Assembly (NCBI GenBank): GCA_025769875.1 | Contig: JAGFNK010001018.1 | Location: forward strand, 1 to 16,333 | DNA from: Russula earlei | Taxonomy: Eukaryota > Basidiomycota > Agaricomycetes > Russulales > Russulaceae | Reading direction: 5' to 3' | Length of the DNA: 16,333 bases | Shown: positions 1 to 9,781 of the stretch, piece after piece | Numbering within the stretch: the stretch's first letter is position 1 | Layout: each line of letters begins with the position of its first letter | The notes under the pieces: generated by a model | Told to the model about the DNA's origin: nothing | Database searches by the model: none | Seen by the model: only the letters and a program-made list of their open reading frames with translations | Program-made: the position numbers and the translations under genes

Positions 1-2311
1 CAATATCTCGACAAATCATAATTATGCGCGCTCAGTTCAATTTCGTGGGTCAGGAACGTGGTTTATCCAGGGAAACGCTTTCAAAGGATGGCAGACCACG
101 AGTTCATTGCTTTGGATTCGTGGAATTCGTACGCTACTTTCATGCTCTACATTTTTATGGTTGTTAATTTCTTCCTGGGTACGTAGCTGGCTCAGGGAAG
201 AGTGTTTTATGGTATGCAGCCTAGACACTGCTATCCTAGTAAACTGATATCCGTCATCAAGCTCCACAATCATCGAGGATATCAAGCACACAGGAGAACT
301 GATGGCATTTTTCTATTTTGATCCCAATGATCCCTCAAAGCAACACGTCCGTGGCCTTCTATCCTCTGTCCTTGTTCAACTCTGCAACAAGTCCGACGTT
401 TGTTTGGATCTTCTTTCTCAATTATATGCTGAGCATAATGATGGCTCGGGACCTAACGAAGATGCACTCGCAGAATGTCTGAAGCATATGCTCAAACGTC
501 TGGGACAGGCCAAAGTTTATCTCGTTGTAGATGCACTGGACGAGTGTCCACATACCACCGGAACCCCGTCCCCGCGTGAAATTGTTCTGGACCTAATGGA
601 GGACCTTATAAAGTCGCCATATTCGAATCTGCACATATGCGTTACCTCCAACCTCGAGCAAGACATACAAAGTGTTCTCGAACCCTTGACATCTTCATCC
701 CTCACAGTGTCCCTTCATGAGGAAAGTGGACAGAGGAAGGACATCATCCAGTATGTCAATGCTTTCGTGGACTCTGACCGAGAAATGAGGGATTGGACGG
801 CGGAAAGCAAGGATCTTGTTATCAAATCACTCTTGGGAAGAGCAGGTGGGATGTAAGGCAGCTCTAGTTGGACTGTTTCATCAATGTCGCTTACCATAGC
901 TGTAGGTTCGGTTGGGTCGCTTGCATGCTCAACACTCTGCGCCGTCATGACCCAGATGGCATTTCAAACGCCCTGGACGAACTGCCCGCTGCGCTGGATG
1001 AAACATATGTGCGGGCATTGGAGAAGATTCCTAGGGAAAAACGGCAACTCGCCCATCATTTTTTTCAATACCTGGTTGCATCCGCTCGCCCTCTTCGTGT
1101 CGAGGAGCTGGTGGACTTCTTGGCCTTTCTACCTAGCCGAGCAGCGGCTTCCAAGCCCAAGAAGGACCGACGCCGGAAAGATTTCGAAGATGCAGCGTTC
1201 TCCTCATGTTCCTGTTTGGTTACCATTGATAGAGACACCCAAGTGGTGAAATTCTCTCACCTATCCGTAAAACAATTTTTGACATCCCCTCGCCTCGCCG
1301 ACTGGAAAGATACAAACCTTTCCTGTTACCACATTCTTCTAGAGCCTGCTCACACCCTTGTTGCTCATGCCTGCCTCACCGCTTTACTCCAGCTTAACGA
1401 CAAAGTGGACGATCCTTCTCCCCTGACACGCTATGCTGTTGAGCACTGGGTTTCTCATGCCAAGTTTGGGAATGTGGCCACGCAATCTCAGATACAAACC
1501 GATATGGAACGTCTGTTCGATTCAAATAATCCACACTTTCGAGCATGGATTCGCCTTCACGATGTGGACTGGGAGGGGGGACAAACCACAGGAAGTGTCA
1601 CGGAACGCCCATGGCAGCCTACGGTAACACCCTTATATTATGCGGTGTTGTGTGGTCTCTCCAGCTTGGTGAATAACCTCATCGCCAAGTGCCCACAAGA
1701 TATAAACGAGAGAGGCGGTTATCACAGGACGTCGTTGCATGCGGCATTGCAAAAAGGGGAACTTGGAATTGTAGAGTTGCTTCTTGAGAAAGGAGCCGCC
1801 GTTGATGGAAGGGACAAATTCAATTGGCGTCCACTGGAGACGGTACTGGATGACAAACGCACTGAGGCTTTGCATCTGTTACTGAAGCATAAAGCCAACG
1901 CCAACGCCCTGGATCAGTACCACTGGACCCCATTGCGCAAGGCATCGGCCAATGGACAATTGGAAGTTGTGCGTTTACTCCTTCAATATGGAGCTCAGGT
2001 TAATGCAGGCGGACGCTCTTGGCTGGACACCGTTGCACCTCGCGTCTTTCAACGGACACGCTCGGGTCACACAGCTCCTTCTCGAAAACGCGGCCAACGT
2101 AAACGCGCAGACTAAAGGCGGCTTCACGCCGCTGTACGTTGCGTCGTCGAGGAGCCACATCGATGTCGTGAAGGTCCTCCTTCGATTCGGGGCGGACGTC
2201 CGTTTACGGGCCGTAGGGAACCAGAGTCCGCTCCGGGTGGCATTATCGCAGTTCACCGAGAGAAATTTTAAGGTCGCGCGGCTGCTGTCAGGAAACAGCG
2301 AGGGGTGGTAG
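1..2311 (+). CDS. NACHT-ankyrin NLR (STAND) protein, 5' end outside window, frameshifted
   Basis: An intracellular NLR-type receptor: a NACHT NTPase switch followed by ankyrin repeats, a fungal architecture linked to non-self recognition. Reading across introns 129-186, 212-261 and 853-905 gives exons 1-128, 187-211, 262-852 and 906-2311. Walker A GIPGSGKS is split over the first intron (122-127, 128+187-203), which strongly supports that splice. Walker B VYLVVDALDEC lies at about 515-547, the sensor-like ICVTS at about 635-650, and the family motif FSHLSVKQFLTS at about 1252-1290. About seven ankyrin repeats run from about 1627 to 2300 (TPLYYA, TSLHAAL, TPLRKA, TPLHLAS, TPLYVASS). At 2005-2012 the frame must slip by one extra base: VNA is in frame 1, while the continuation ADALGWTPLHLAS is in frame 2. 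No intron can explain the slip. It is either a pseudogene lesion or a sequencing error; without it the product ends at TAG 2309-2311. The N-terminal effector region lies left of the window. Confidence 0.85.
2005..2012 (+). other. Frameshift inside the NLR ankyrin repeats
   Basis: Ankyrin coding is continuous in one frame up to codon GCA 2005-2007 and resumes in the +1 frame at GCG 2009-2011. A single surplus base in the gcaggcgg stretch accounts for it. If real, the protein would end with an unrelated tail of about 35 residues at 2115 and lose the last two to three repeats. Confidence 0.75.
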
Positions 2312-2817
2312 TGCCAGCGGGTCATTCGTGATGGTTCCCGTACGTGAGACCGTCTTTTTGGCCATATTACGATTACTTGTCATCTACGATGATCAGCGAG
2401 TGCACAACGTGTCATTCATCTCCGAGTTTAGAGCAGGCTGTGCGCATCGCATGACATGTATGCGTGGTGATCCCTCGGGCCTCAGGCCTCATGTCAGAGT
2501 CGACGCCCATCGGTTATACCAAAAGTTGCAGCATTGGATAGGCGAACACCGGGCCATGCAGTTCCCATGAGGACAGCATCGTGTTCCTACAAGTCAGAAG
2601 ACGCGTCGATCTGGTAAAGCGTTATCGAGGTGTACTTCTTTCCCGCTTCACTTGGATGGCCAAAACTCTGACATGGCATGGTCGAGTTTCCAATGCCCAT
2701 GCACACAGAGGATAATATGGAAACAAGTTGATATAAGTGGCAGATGCCTGCCGGTTGGTCCAGTCGTCACAAGTCGCGCGTCATCTCTCGTCTTATCCAG
2801 TGGACTCTATGTCTACG
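2312..2817. other. Convergent intergenic region, no gene seen
   Basis: About 500 bp between the 3' ends of the NLR (plus) and the kinase-like gene (minus). Short open frames exist (for example 2328-2570 plus), but they have no recognisable protein motif, repeat pattern or splice context. It probably holds the two 3' untranslated regions. Confidence 0.5.
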
Positions 2818-4145
2818 TTACAAGGCATCCGGAATAGCCGGTTTCTGGCAGATAATATACTGAGCTGTACGGACAAAGTGGCAGGTATAACGGAACGTGG
2901 TGATCAACGTTGGGTCTTTCCGGGACGTGATAAGAGAGCGCAGCTTGAATTCGCTCAACGAACCGCGAATGCGAGACAATTCCTCCAGGACCGCCTCGAT
3001 CGCGGGACGCTTCCCTGGGTCCTCGTCCGTCATCGCGCCCACCAGTCCCTCGATGAATTCGAAGCCATTGTATCTCTGAAAGGGCGCCCGTGAGCTACGC
3101 ACGCACGCGACCGACTCTTGAGGGGACATCATCACCTTCATAAAGCGTTCACGGACGAGGTTTCCGAGATAGTAGATATCCGTGTGGAACGGATTGCACT
3201 TCCCCCCGTGCCGATGCTCGGGTGCAGACTTGTCGCCGCCACGGAGCGGCTCGTCTGATGCGTCTCGGGAACCGTATTGGCGGGACAGGCCAAAGTCGAT
3301 CAGGTAGTAGCGCGGAGGTCGCTGCGTCCGGTCGTAGTGTTCGGGTTTGCCCTTGAAGTCCTTGCTTCGATTGATCTTGACGGGGTGAAATCCTCCAGGG
3401 TACATCTCGGAGGGATCGAGCATGATGTTGTTTGCCGTACAGTCCCTGAGGGATCTTCTCGATAAGCGTCCTCAAAGAGGGGCAACCCGGCATACCGATG
3501 TGCAATATTTCGCTCGTGCATGAATTGAAGGCCCTGGGTCAACGGTCGTCATGTCTGACTACACCTCTGATCGGGTAAAGATGTAGGACTCACTTCGCAA
3601 ATCTGCGTAAAGAAGGCCGCAAACTCGCCATACGTTCGGAAATGAGGCTGATCGAAGGGGCGTAGGTACGGCATGACGATCAATTTCCGGTCAAGGGCGT
3701 CGGGTGCTTCGAAAGAGCCCAACAACGGCACGCAATGATTACGACGCTCGCTCCTGAGCTCCGGCGAAGAGAGACTTCGGGCGATCATCAGTTCCTGCTG
3801 TCCTCTTCTCGCGGGGATATTCTTGAGCATGACTTGCTTTCCGTTCTCCTTGCACGTCGCATCCATCGCATAGGGAAGCTAAGGCCAATTGAGTGCGTGC
3901 AGAGGCATAAGGTGAACGACACCCACCAGGGTAGGTTGACCATCCTCTGCTTTGAAGAAGTCTTACCTGGACTTTCTCCAGGAGGGTTCCCAATTGGGAT
4001 GATACCTGGGACGAAGAACGTACCCTTGACTCTCAATGTCGTGATAGTGGTCTCGCCACCACAGTTCACTGGGAAAGAGGGTACCGGTTTCCGTTCTTTC
4101 TCGTCCTACGAAGCTCCCAACTGCGTTTGTCGTTGCATCGGGCAT
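2818..4145 (-). CDS. Basidiomycete protein kinase-like protein, four exons, one in-frame stop
   Basis: Exons (minus): 4145-3927, 3878-3594, 3533-3496 and 3445-2818; introns of 48, 60 and 50 bp, all GT-AG (GTGGGT, GTGAGT, GTATGC donors). The joined product would be about 389 aa. The N-terminal block is ELWWRDHYHDIESQGYVLRP, typical of this expanded basidiomycete family. Then come EDGQP and MDAT, the beta-3 lysine in QVMLK (codon 3824-3822), the HRD loop assembled across the third intron with Asp at 3444-3442 followed by NNIML, DFG in LIDFGLSRQYG (Asp codon 3297-3295), the GGDKSAPEH activation segment, and NPFHTDIYYLGN. The end PAIPDAL then TAA 2820-2818 is normal for the family. So the catalytic K, D, N and D are kept, although the glycine loop is atypical. 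Codon 61 is TAA (3965-3963), directly before DFFKAEDGQP, where the family usually continues; no usable intron removes it. The start at 4145 (MPDATT) is inferred; an in-frame ATG at 4322 also exists. Substrates are unknown. Confidence 0.8.
3963..3965 (-). other. Premature TAA in the kinase-like gene
   Basis: The stop sits in frame between PSWRKSR and DFFKAEDGQP, both of which fit the family alignment from memory. A GTAAGA donor-like string overlaps it, but the only nearby AG would give an intron of about 20 bp, too short to splice. One base change from a sense codon (AAA or CAA) would explain it. Confidence 0.7.
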
Positions 4146-4812
4146 TAATCTCTTGAGGTCGCGAGATGCAGATAAAAAGCGAACGACAAGGAAAGAGGTG
4201 GATGATCGGTGGTATCGATGAGAACGATGTTGAACAAGGCGCGAGCTGGAAGGGCATTTATCTTTCATGAGCGAGATAAAAGCCTTATTACGTAGACGAT
4301 GCAAACCTGATAGATATATCAACTTGGTATATGAGGATCAAAAGGCCAGTTGCGTTTGGCCAGCACGCTAGGTTCGCAGATTTCGCGGGCTGCGGCTGTG
4401 TGACCACCTGACTAGGCTAAGTAAACGCGGCGACGCGAGGCGGAGTGAAGCAGGGCTCGGGAGTCGAGCAGTGTTTGGTTGTGGATGAGGTGTAGGTGAC
4501 AGTAGCTCTCCTACTTATACCGTGCTGGATCACCCATCAATTGAGACGTCAATGGTGGCGAAGAGGACCCGGCTTGCGAGAAAGGAAATTTACGCCAGTG
4601 ATATGTGTTTGAGAATCTAGACACCGTTAGTTTCATTTATCAGGCTAGATGACGACGGCGTTCCGTGTAATTGTGGTAAAAGGCCAGATCTGGGCCCGTG
4701 TCGAGTCTGATTACGTCTATTGATTTAAACAGCACTAGTGGGGCACTGGCACATCACATAACACTACAGATGTCTCGACGCAGCACACTGTAGGGCTACC
4801 ATCTCCTTTATA
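4146..4812. other. Intergenic region upstream of the kinase-like gene
   Basis: 667 bp between the inferred kinase-like start and the 3' end of the DUF6532 gene, both on the minus strand. It presumably carries the kinase promoter and the DUF6532 3' side. I see no convincing coding frame and no clear TATA box; AT-rich stretches occur near 4310-4330 and 4720-4770. Confidence 0.4.
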
Positions 4813-6435
4813 TCAGCCCTCATCCTCGATGACACTGAGTTTTGGTATTGGAATGCCATTGTATATCGGAAGGTCCACTTGCTGGAAAGCCTCCGTGGCC
4901 GTGTCATCCTGGGTATCTGTCATCCCCGCATGATCGCTTGTTACAAGTGACGACTGAGTTTAGAAAAACGGCCCGTATGTGCGCAACACGTATACGGAGC
5001 CACTTACCTGGCGTTCTCGAGGAGATCGCTCCGTATGACCTCTAACGGATCGCCGCTTCCTCCCCCATCACTTTCCTGAAACTCCGCGAGCGCCTTGATG
5101 TGCGAAAGGTACTCGGATTTGAAGCGTGTCTCGTCCCAGCTGGATTCCTTGCGTGTGCCCTCAGCCCACTCGTCAATACAGCACTGTATCTGACATGATA
5201 ACGTATCATCGTTTCGTCAGCTTCATGACAGCATCCAGACTTGGCCAACAAAGGGATCAGTCCCTACCACCACAAGTACGAGGGCCATAGCCGGAATGGG
5301 CAAAGGGGAGAAATGCTCTCGGAAGGTCATGCCGTCGTCGCTCTTGTTCTTAAACCACAAGGTAATGATCGCCTTTTGGATGAGAGGATGTCGATATGGG
5401 TGTCGAGTGCCCCCACTGGGATCGGGTTCCTGTGAGCATACAGGGATCAACGCACTTCAAATGACGACGCGATGGGGACAGGCGGACGCCGTGAATAAAG
5501 GCCATCTCTGACAGCAGCTCTTTGGCTCTGGTCGCATTATAACCTATGCTCTCGGTCGCGTCAAAGCGATATGAGGTTTCCACGGTATGTCTAATGTTCT
5601 CCTTCATGTCAGAGAGCAGTTTCATACCGTCGATTGTGAACTATAAAATATTACTATGCGACAACTTAGACAGAAACAGGGACTCGCCCAATCAAGTTCA
5701 AACAATGGACCAGGATATGTCCCGGTCCTCACGGAGGCTTCGCACCACACGACCGCAGCCCATTCACGCTTCTGCGTGGGTGTCGGGAATACCTCCTTGC
5801 AGCTAAGATAACACCGGTAGAGAGATTTGGCGACGTTCGCCACGCTCTGGAACGTGGGGTCCGCTGCAGCAAGATAAGGAGGCGGTGCACCCAAGGTGTC
5901 CCCTTGATGTGGGAAATAAGACTCAGAGCTAACCCTCTCTGAAGGGAACTGCGCTCTGTCCGATACGCTCTGCGGAAAAATAGCAACAAGATCCAGGATA
6001 TGTATTGAGATGCAACAGGTCGAGGCCTACGTACATTGGCAAATCTTTGCGCATGCGTGGCAGCTCTGCGATACTCCCTCGCTTGTAGGAACCTCGCGAT
6101 GCCCCGCTTCGAATCCAGTCCCTGTCTTCATCTCCCTCGCACTGCCGGACGTCAGAAACGATAAGGGGATTCCAGAAAGAGAAAAGTCTCAACTGCGTGA
6201 TCGTGCTCTCGATGGCTTCGCGGTCCTTGGGATCGATCACGGACTCGTATTCGATTGCTATCCTATGCGCATCGTCCAGCCTGAGATTGCCCCGGTTTTC
6301 ATTGGCTGATGGCAACTGTCTGGCCACGAAACCGAGCGGGTTTGCAATGAAAGCACCTAGACCCTGGTCTCTACTCATTGATGAAACGTCTCGCGTAGGG
6401 CAAATTCGCCAAGGAGGAGCAACCCGCCAAAGCAA
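4813..6435 (-). CDS. DUF6532-family protein, copy A, six exons
   Basis: Exons (minus): 6435-6031, 5969-5688, 5640-5488, 5429-5268, 5189-5008 and 4936-4813, giving about 435 aa with no internal stop. Family marks: EWAAVVWCEASVRTGTYPG in exon 2, MKENIRHTVETSYRFD in exon 3, HPLIQ and WFKNKSDDG in exon 4 (residues about 294-313), ALVLVV at the end of exon 4 joined to IQCCIDEWAEGTRKE in exon 5 (about 335 on), and a HAGM end in exon 6. These fit DUF6532, which is common in Agaricomycetes and of unknown function. Introns are 47-78 bp. Intron 2 (5687-5641) starts GCGAGT, so it is GC-AG. The last intron is placed 5007-4937 (GTAAGT...AAG) because the alternative AG at 4917 stops after a few codons; this is the least certain junction. 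The start is uncertain: the first 135 residues are not recognised, and an inner Met follows within 20 codons. It is transcribed divergently from the Crinkler-like gene. Confidence 0.7.
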
Positions 6436-6715
6436 TCATTCAGTACAACAAAACAGGTCGGCAACGGCCGAAGTATAGATTTGGGCATTGGGCATTTCCC
6501 ATTGGACACACGCATGAAACACTGCAAAAAACTATTAGTCAAGCCTAATCATAGTGAAGCAAGGCACTGGATGCCCCGTATGATTAGGCTCCAAACGTGT
6601 GGAAAGGTCAGGTGTTTATTATAATATGTCACGCGTCACCCCTATCCGAGTCTTTGCTTCCAACCATCGCCGCCAATCATATCTACCAGCCAGAACCCTC
6701 AGCAAACTCTTGAGG
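5075..6715 (+). repeat. Segmental duplication, copy A
   Basis: Matches 10507-13405 in the same orientation, apart from the 1492 bp element in copy B and several small deletions there. It covers most of the DUF6532 gene and the divergent promoter. The match starts within the DUF6532 fifth exon, at the gaactccgcg stretch, and ends at cagcaaactcttgag, 48 bp before the Crinkler-like ATG. Confidence 0.85.
5682..5687 (-). other. GC donor of DUF6532 intron 2 (GC-AG intron)
   Basis: The minus strand reads LDW then GCGAGT, and the intron ends TATAG at 5641. The same site in copy B (near 12609) reads GTGAGT. Both keep frame with the next exon (FTIDGMKLL). GC-AG introns are a minor but functional class, so copy A may still splice. 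Confidence 0.7.
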
Positions 6716-6762
6716 GTTCATCTACATCCCATCTTACTAAGTCCCCAAGTGCTTTCACGGGA
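6436..6762. promoter_or_regulatory. Divergent promoter region between DUF6532 and the Crinkler-like gene
   Basis: 327 bp separate the two inferred start codons, which point away from each other. A perfect 11 bp inverted repeat (agcctaatcat at 6542-6552, atgattaggct at 6580-6590, spacer 27 bp) lies in the middle. A TATA-like ttataata stretch at about 6618-6626 and an ACGCGT (MluI-box-like) site at 6631-6636 are closer to the Crinkler-like start. Roles are inferred. The region up to 6715 is also duplicated in copy B, where small deletions remove parts of both inverted-repeat arms. Confidence 0.45.
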
Positions 6763-9700
6763 ATGACTAAAGCTGCTATTGAGGAGGCTTGTGAATCTCT
6801 TCAGCGAATGTTTCAACCCGGTGATTCTGTTGATAAGATTCAGAAGAACCTGCGCCTTGCCTGGGCTGTTATCCATGATGTTCTTGATGCGGCTGAGGAT
6901 GTGAAAATGAAGGGCCGTGTTAGGAACTCAGGAAGAATTCAATGTTTATATAAAGTCTGAAGACAAAAGGGAGTCTCTCATCAGGTTGGTGCAAAAGATG
7001 GCAAAGAACGAGCTGGACTGGGAGGATTTATTCAAAAATGGTACGTTGCTTTCTACCTTTTGACGTGAAACCCTCTGATTATCAGATTCTGTCTGTAGAG
7101 GCGTTTCTAAAACCGGAGCCAACGCCAGATCCCGACCCGTTCAGAGCTGCCACCGAACGCGCTTGGAGTGGTCAATTTAAAGGCGACCTCGCAAATGTAC
7201 TTCTCAAGACTATCGCGGATTACCTTTGCCGACAACGGGATTCTTACGCGAGGCTAACTACTATCATAAATTCTTCGGGAACTGGCAAGTCACGTATTGT
7301 GGATCAACTTGGCAAAGAGGTGATAACGGTGCCAATGTGTTTACGAAAGGGATACGAAGGTTTTTCGCTCTGCTCCTGTCTCTTATAAAGACGAATGTTT
7401 ACAATCCGACCTCATAGGTTACCCTCCTCCTGATGTGGAACTGCGTAATTGGCTTCTTGCGTGGTCAAGCGATAGAGCTACTGTTCAGAGGAAGTTATAT
7501 GGATTTGCGCGTTCTCTCTTAGTTGTCACTCTCAGTAAGCTGGAGACCATCGGGTCAGAGCACCCAGGTGATTATCTTCTGACTGCTCCCCAGATTAGTT
7601 GCTAATGTCCCCGCAGATATAGCCAAGTTCTCTGAAGCATTGTCCAGAAAATCGTTCAAGGAAAAGTCGAAGGACTCTGTGCCATTGATCATAGACCGCC
7701 ATAAGAGGTTGGCATCAGCCTTCCGTCAGTGTATGACCATGGGACAATCATATCGAGGTACGAATGTCTATCGAGGATCTTTCTACGATGATGTAATCAA
7801 GATGGCCAAGGAGGTAAATTTCCTGGCCCTCCCAGTCTTTGTGAGAGTGACGGTTTTCTAGTTTGCAGAAAACAGCGAAAACATCGGGGACAAAGTTGAA
7901 CTTGGACGTGGCCGGTCCGTTTCGGCACGCTCCCACTGGCGTGAGGGTCTACATGAGGCAGGCGAAAACCTCTGTCGCTTCATAGATGAACACAAAGTAT
8001 TGGATTTAAACGAAGGCCCGCGACGGCCCCTGGTCGTCCTCGCTTTTGACGAGGCCCACATTCTCTCGGATAACCCCCACGAGCAAAAAGGCTGGAATTT
8101 GTTCTCAGAATTGCATCACATCCTACGACAAATCGATGACTTCCCCATATTTTCAGTCTTTATTTCAACATCTGGACGCTTCCATTTCTCCCGAGAGATT
8201 CGTTCTGATCCTTCAGCTTGGACCAGAGAATCTAACAACCCTCCCCTGAGTTTATTTTCTGAAATCAGCTTCGACGACGTTGCGTACCCCGCATTGAAGG
8301 ACACTGTCACAATACACAAAGTGGTAAAAATCGATTGGATTTCCCATCTTGGTCGCCCATTGTATGTTCACCCCTAGTTATCCCTTTAAAGAACTGCTTT
8401 CGTATCACCTTGAATAGATTCGGGTCTTATTGGGACTACTGTGAATACAGAAATGAGGTAGGAATTATGGATTATGCGAAGCAGAAGTTGCTGTGCGGTC
8501 CGACTGTGCTAGAAGACAACCCAAATGGCCTCCTCGCTTGCCTCTCCGTACGTTTTGCGCTGGCGTTCAACATGGACGTTTCAGCTCGCGACGTAAACCA
8601 TGTACAGGTTGAACGCCATATGCGACTCCGCATCGCAGCGACTGTCGGACTCGAGAACTTGGTTACCATGGCTGGGTCTGAACCACTTCTGGCTGAGGCC
8701 GCCTATGACCTCATGGAGGAAACGCGGATGAACGCGGTGTGCCATCTGGCAAACCATCCAAATTTGAACTGCATTGACCGTGGACGGCGTGGTGAACTGG
8801 TTGCGGCGCTGTTGATCATGCAAGCATTTGATGTGGCACGGGCAATCAATCGCAAAAGATGGGTCACTGTGGTCAACTTCATGAAGGCCTTGCTTCCGGA
8901 GTCGAACTATGAGGCACTTCTCCGATCTCTCCCGACATCTTGGCCTGAGAATTACAAGAAGCAAATGACATTTGAGGAGATATTCAAGGACTATGGCCTT
9001 TGGTTCAACCATGTTATCAAGATCGAATGTAAGGAGATGATCTCAACACGCCATCTCTGGAAATTCGTCACACGTGGGGCGATGATATTATGTGGAACTA
9101 ATCAAGACGGCATCGACATTGTTTTGCCCGCTTTTCTCACGACACGGGAACTTGGCCCAAATTCGATGACGGTGGTAGTCATCCAGGTAAAGAATGCAAA
9201 TGCTTATGGGCCAAATCTCGACGAGTCATTGTTTGACGCGATGGATTCCGTCGTCAAATCGGCCATTCTCTCTACGTCCCCTGTCGACTCCAGCCTTGAC
9301 TCCGACTGTGAGTTCCACTATCCAGGTTTCGAACACCAACAAGCGCAAGCCCACAAAGCCTGTCGGGCCTTCACAGCCGAAGAAAATGAAAGAGAACGTG
9401 ATCCCGGCGCCAAAGGTGGTGAACCCGGAGCTCGCGACCGAGGATATGAAGCCGGTCATCCGCGTAGTATTTGCCTTGGCTTCTCCAACGTCTGCCGTAG
9501 CCTTCAGGAAACGGCCTCCCACCAAGAATGATTTCGACGGGTTTACTGCCTTCGATATCTGGCTTGCGGGCCTCGACCGCGGAACGTTCAATCAGATTCA
9601 GGAAGTTGACAAAAAATCGTACAAATTACTTTTGGAACGTTCACTTATGCCTCACGACGGATTCACATTGAAGGATGAGCCAGACATAGGGGAGAAGGCG

Positions 9701-9781
9701 AAGAAAGCGAGAGAGCCTCGCAGGCGGAGGATGGCACCATTGATGCTCCCAGATTGTGGTCATCATGGCATCCACCTCTAG
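6763..9781 (+). CDS. Crinkler/RHS-type effector-like protein: P-loop NTPase plus PD-(D/E)xK nuclease
   Basis: A large multi-exon gene of the basidiomycete Crinkler-like (CRN) family. Confident exons: 6932-7040, 7099-7359, 7418-7567, 7617-7813, 7862-8361, then 8418 to about 9282; the last block runs from about 9326 to TAG 9779-9781. Introns are 7041-7098, 7360-7417, 7568-7616, 7814-7861 and 8362-8417 (GTATGT donor), all GT-AG and phase-consistent. Walker A is NSSGTGKS (7269-7292) and Walker B LAFDEAH (about 8039-8059). The nuclease part has GRRGELVAAL (Glu 8794-8796), GIDIVLP (Asp 9115-9117) and VIQVKNA (Lys 9190-9192), matching the E/D/QxK pattern of a restriction-endonuclease fold. Family knowledge: NTPase plus REase is the core of Crinkler-RHS proteins, proposed to act on nucleic acid in conflict. 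The start at 6763 begins the first open block (MTKAAIEEACES). Two places remain unresolved, 6880-6931 and 9241-9330, where the frame changes without a good intron. No signal peptide is seen. Confidence 0.8.
6880..6931 (+). other. Unresolved junction near the 5' end of the Crinkler-like gene
   Basis: The frame that starts at 6763 stops at 6958-6960, while clear family sequence (EEFNVYIKSEDKRESLI) is in another frame from 6932. A 52 bp phase-0 intron 6880-6931 (GTTCTT...CTCAG) would join them, but its donor is poor and it would remove residues that look coding. A one-base indel at 6900-6931 is the alternative. Confidence 0.5.
9241..9330 (+). other. Unresolved frame change after the nuclease motif
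   Basis: Coding up to FDAMDSVVKS is in one frame; the continuation (VSNTNKRKPTKP, later PVIRVVFALASP) is in the next. The best-looking donor, GTGAGT at 9308, has no acceptor in the right phase. Donors GTCGTC (9247 or 9250) or GTCGAC (9283) with the acceptor at 9325 keep frame but are weak. A single indel here is equally possible. Confidence 0.5.

Noticed and set aside
37..291. Minus-strand frame of 84 codons
   Set aside because: Antisense of NLR exons that contain the split Walker A motif.
5042..5251. Minus-strand frame starting MLAKSGCCH, repeated at 10189-10683
   Set aside because: It begins inside DUF6532 intron 4 and then reads the next exon in the wrong frame; the copy is explained by the duplication.
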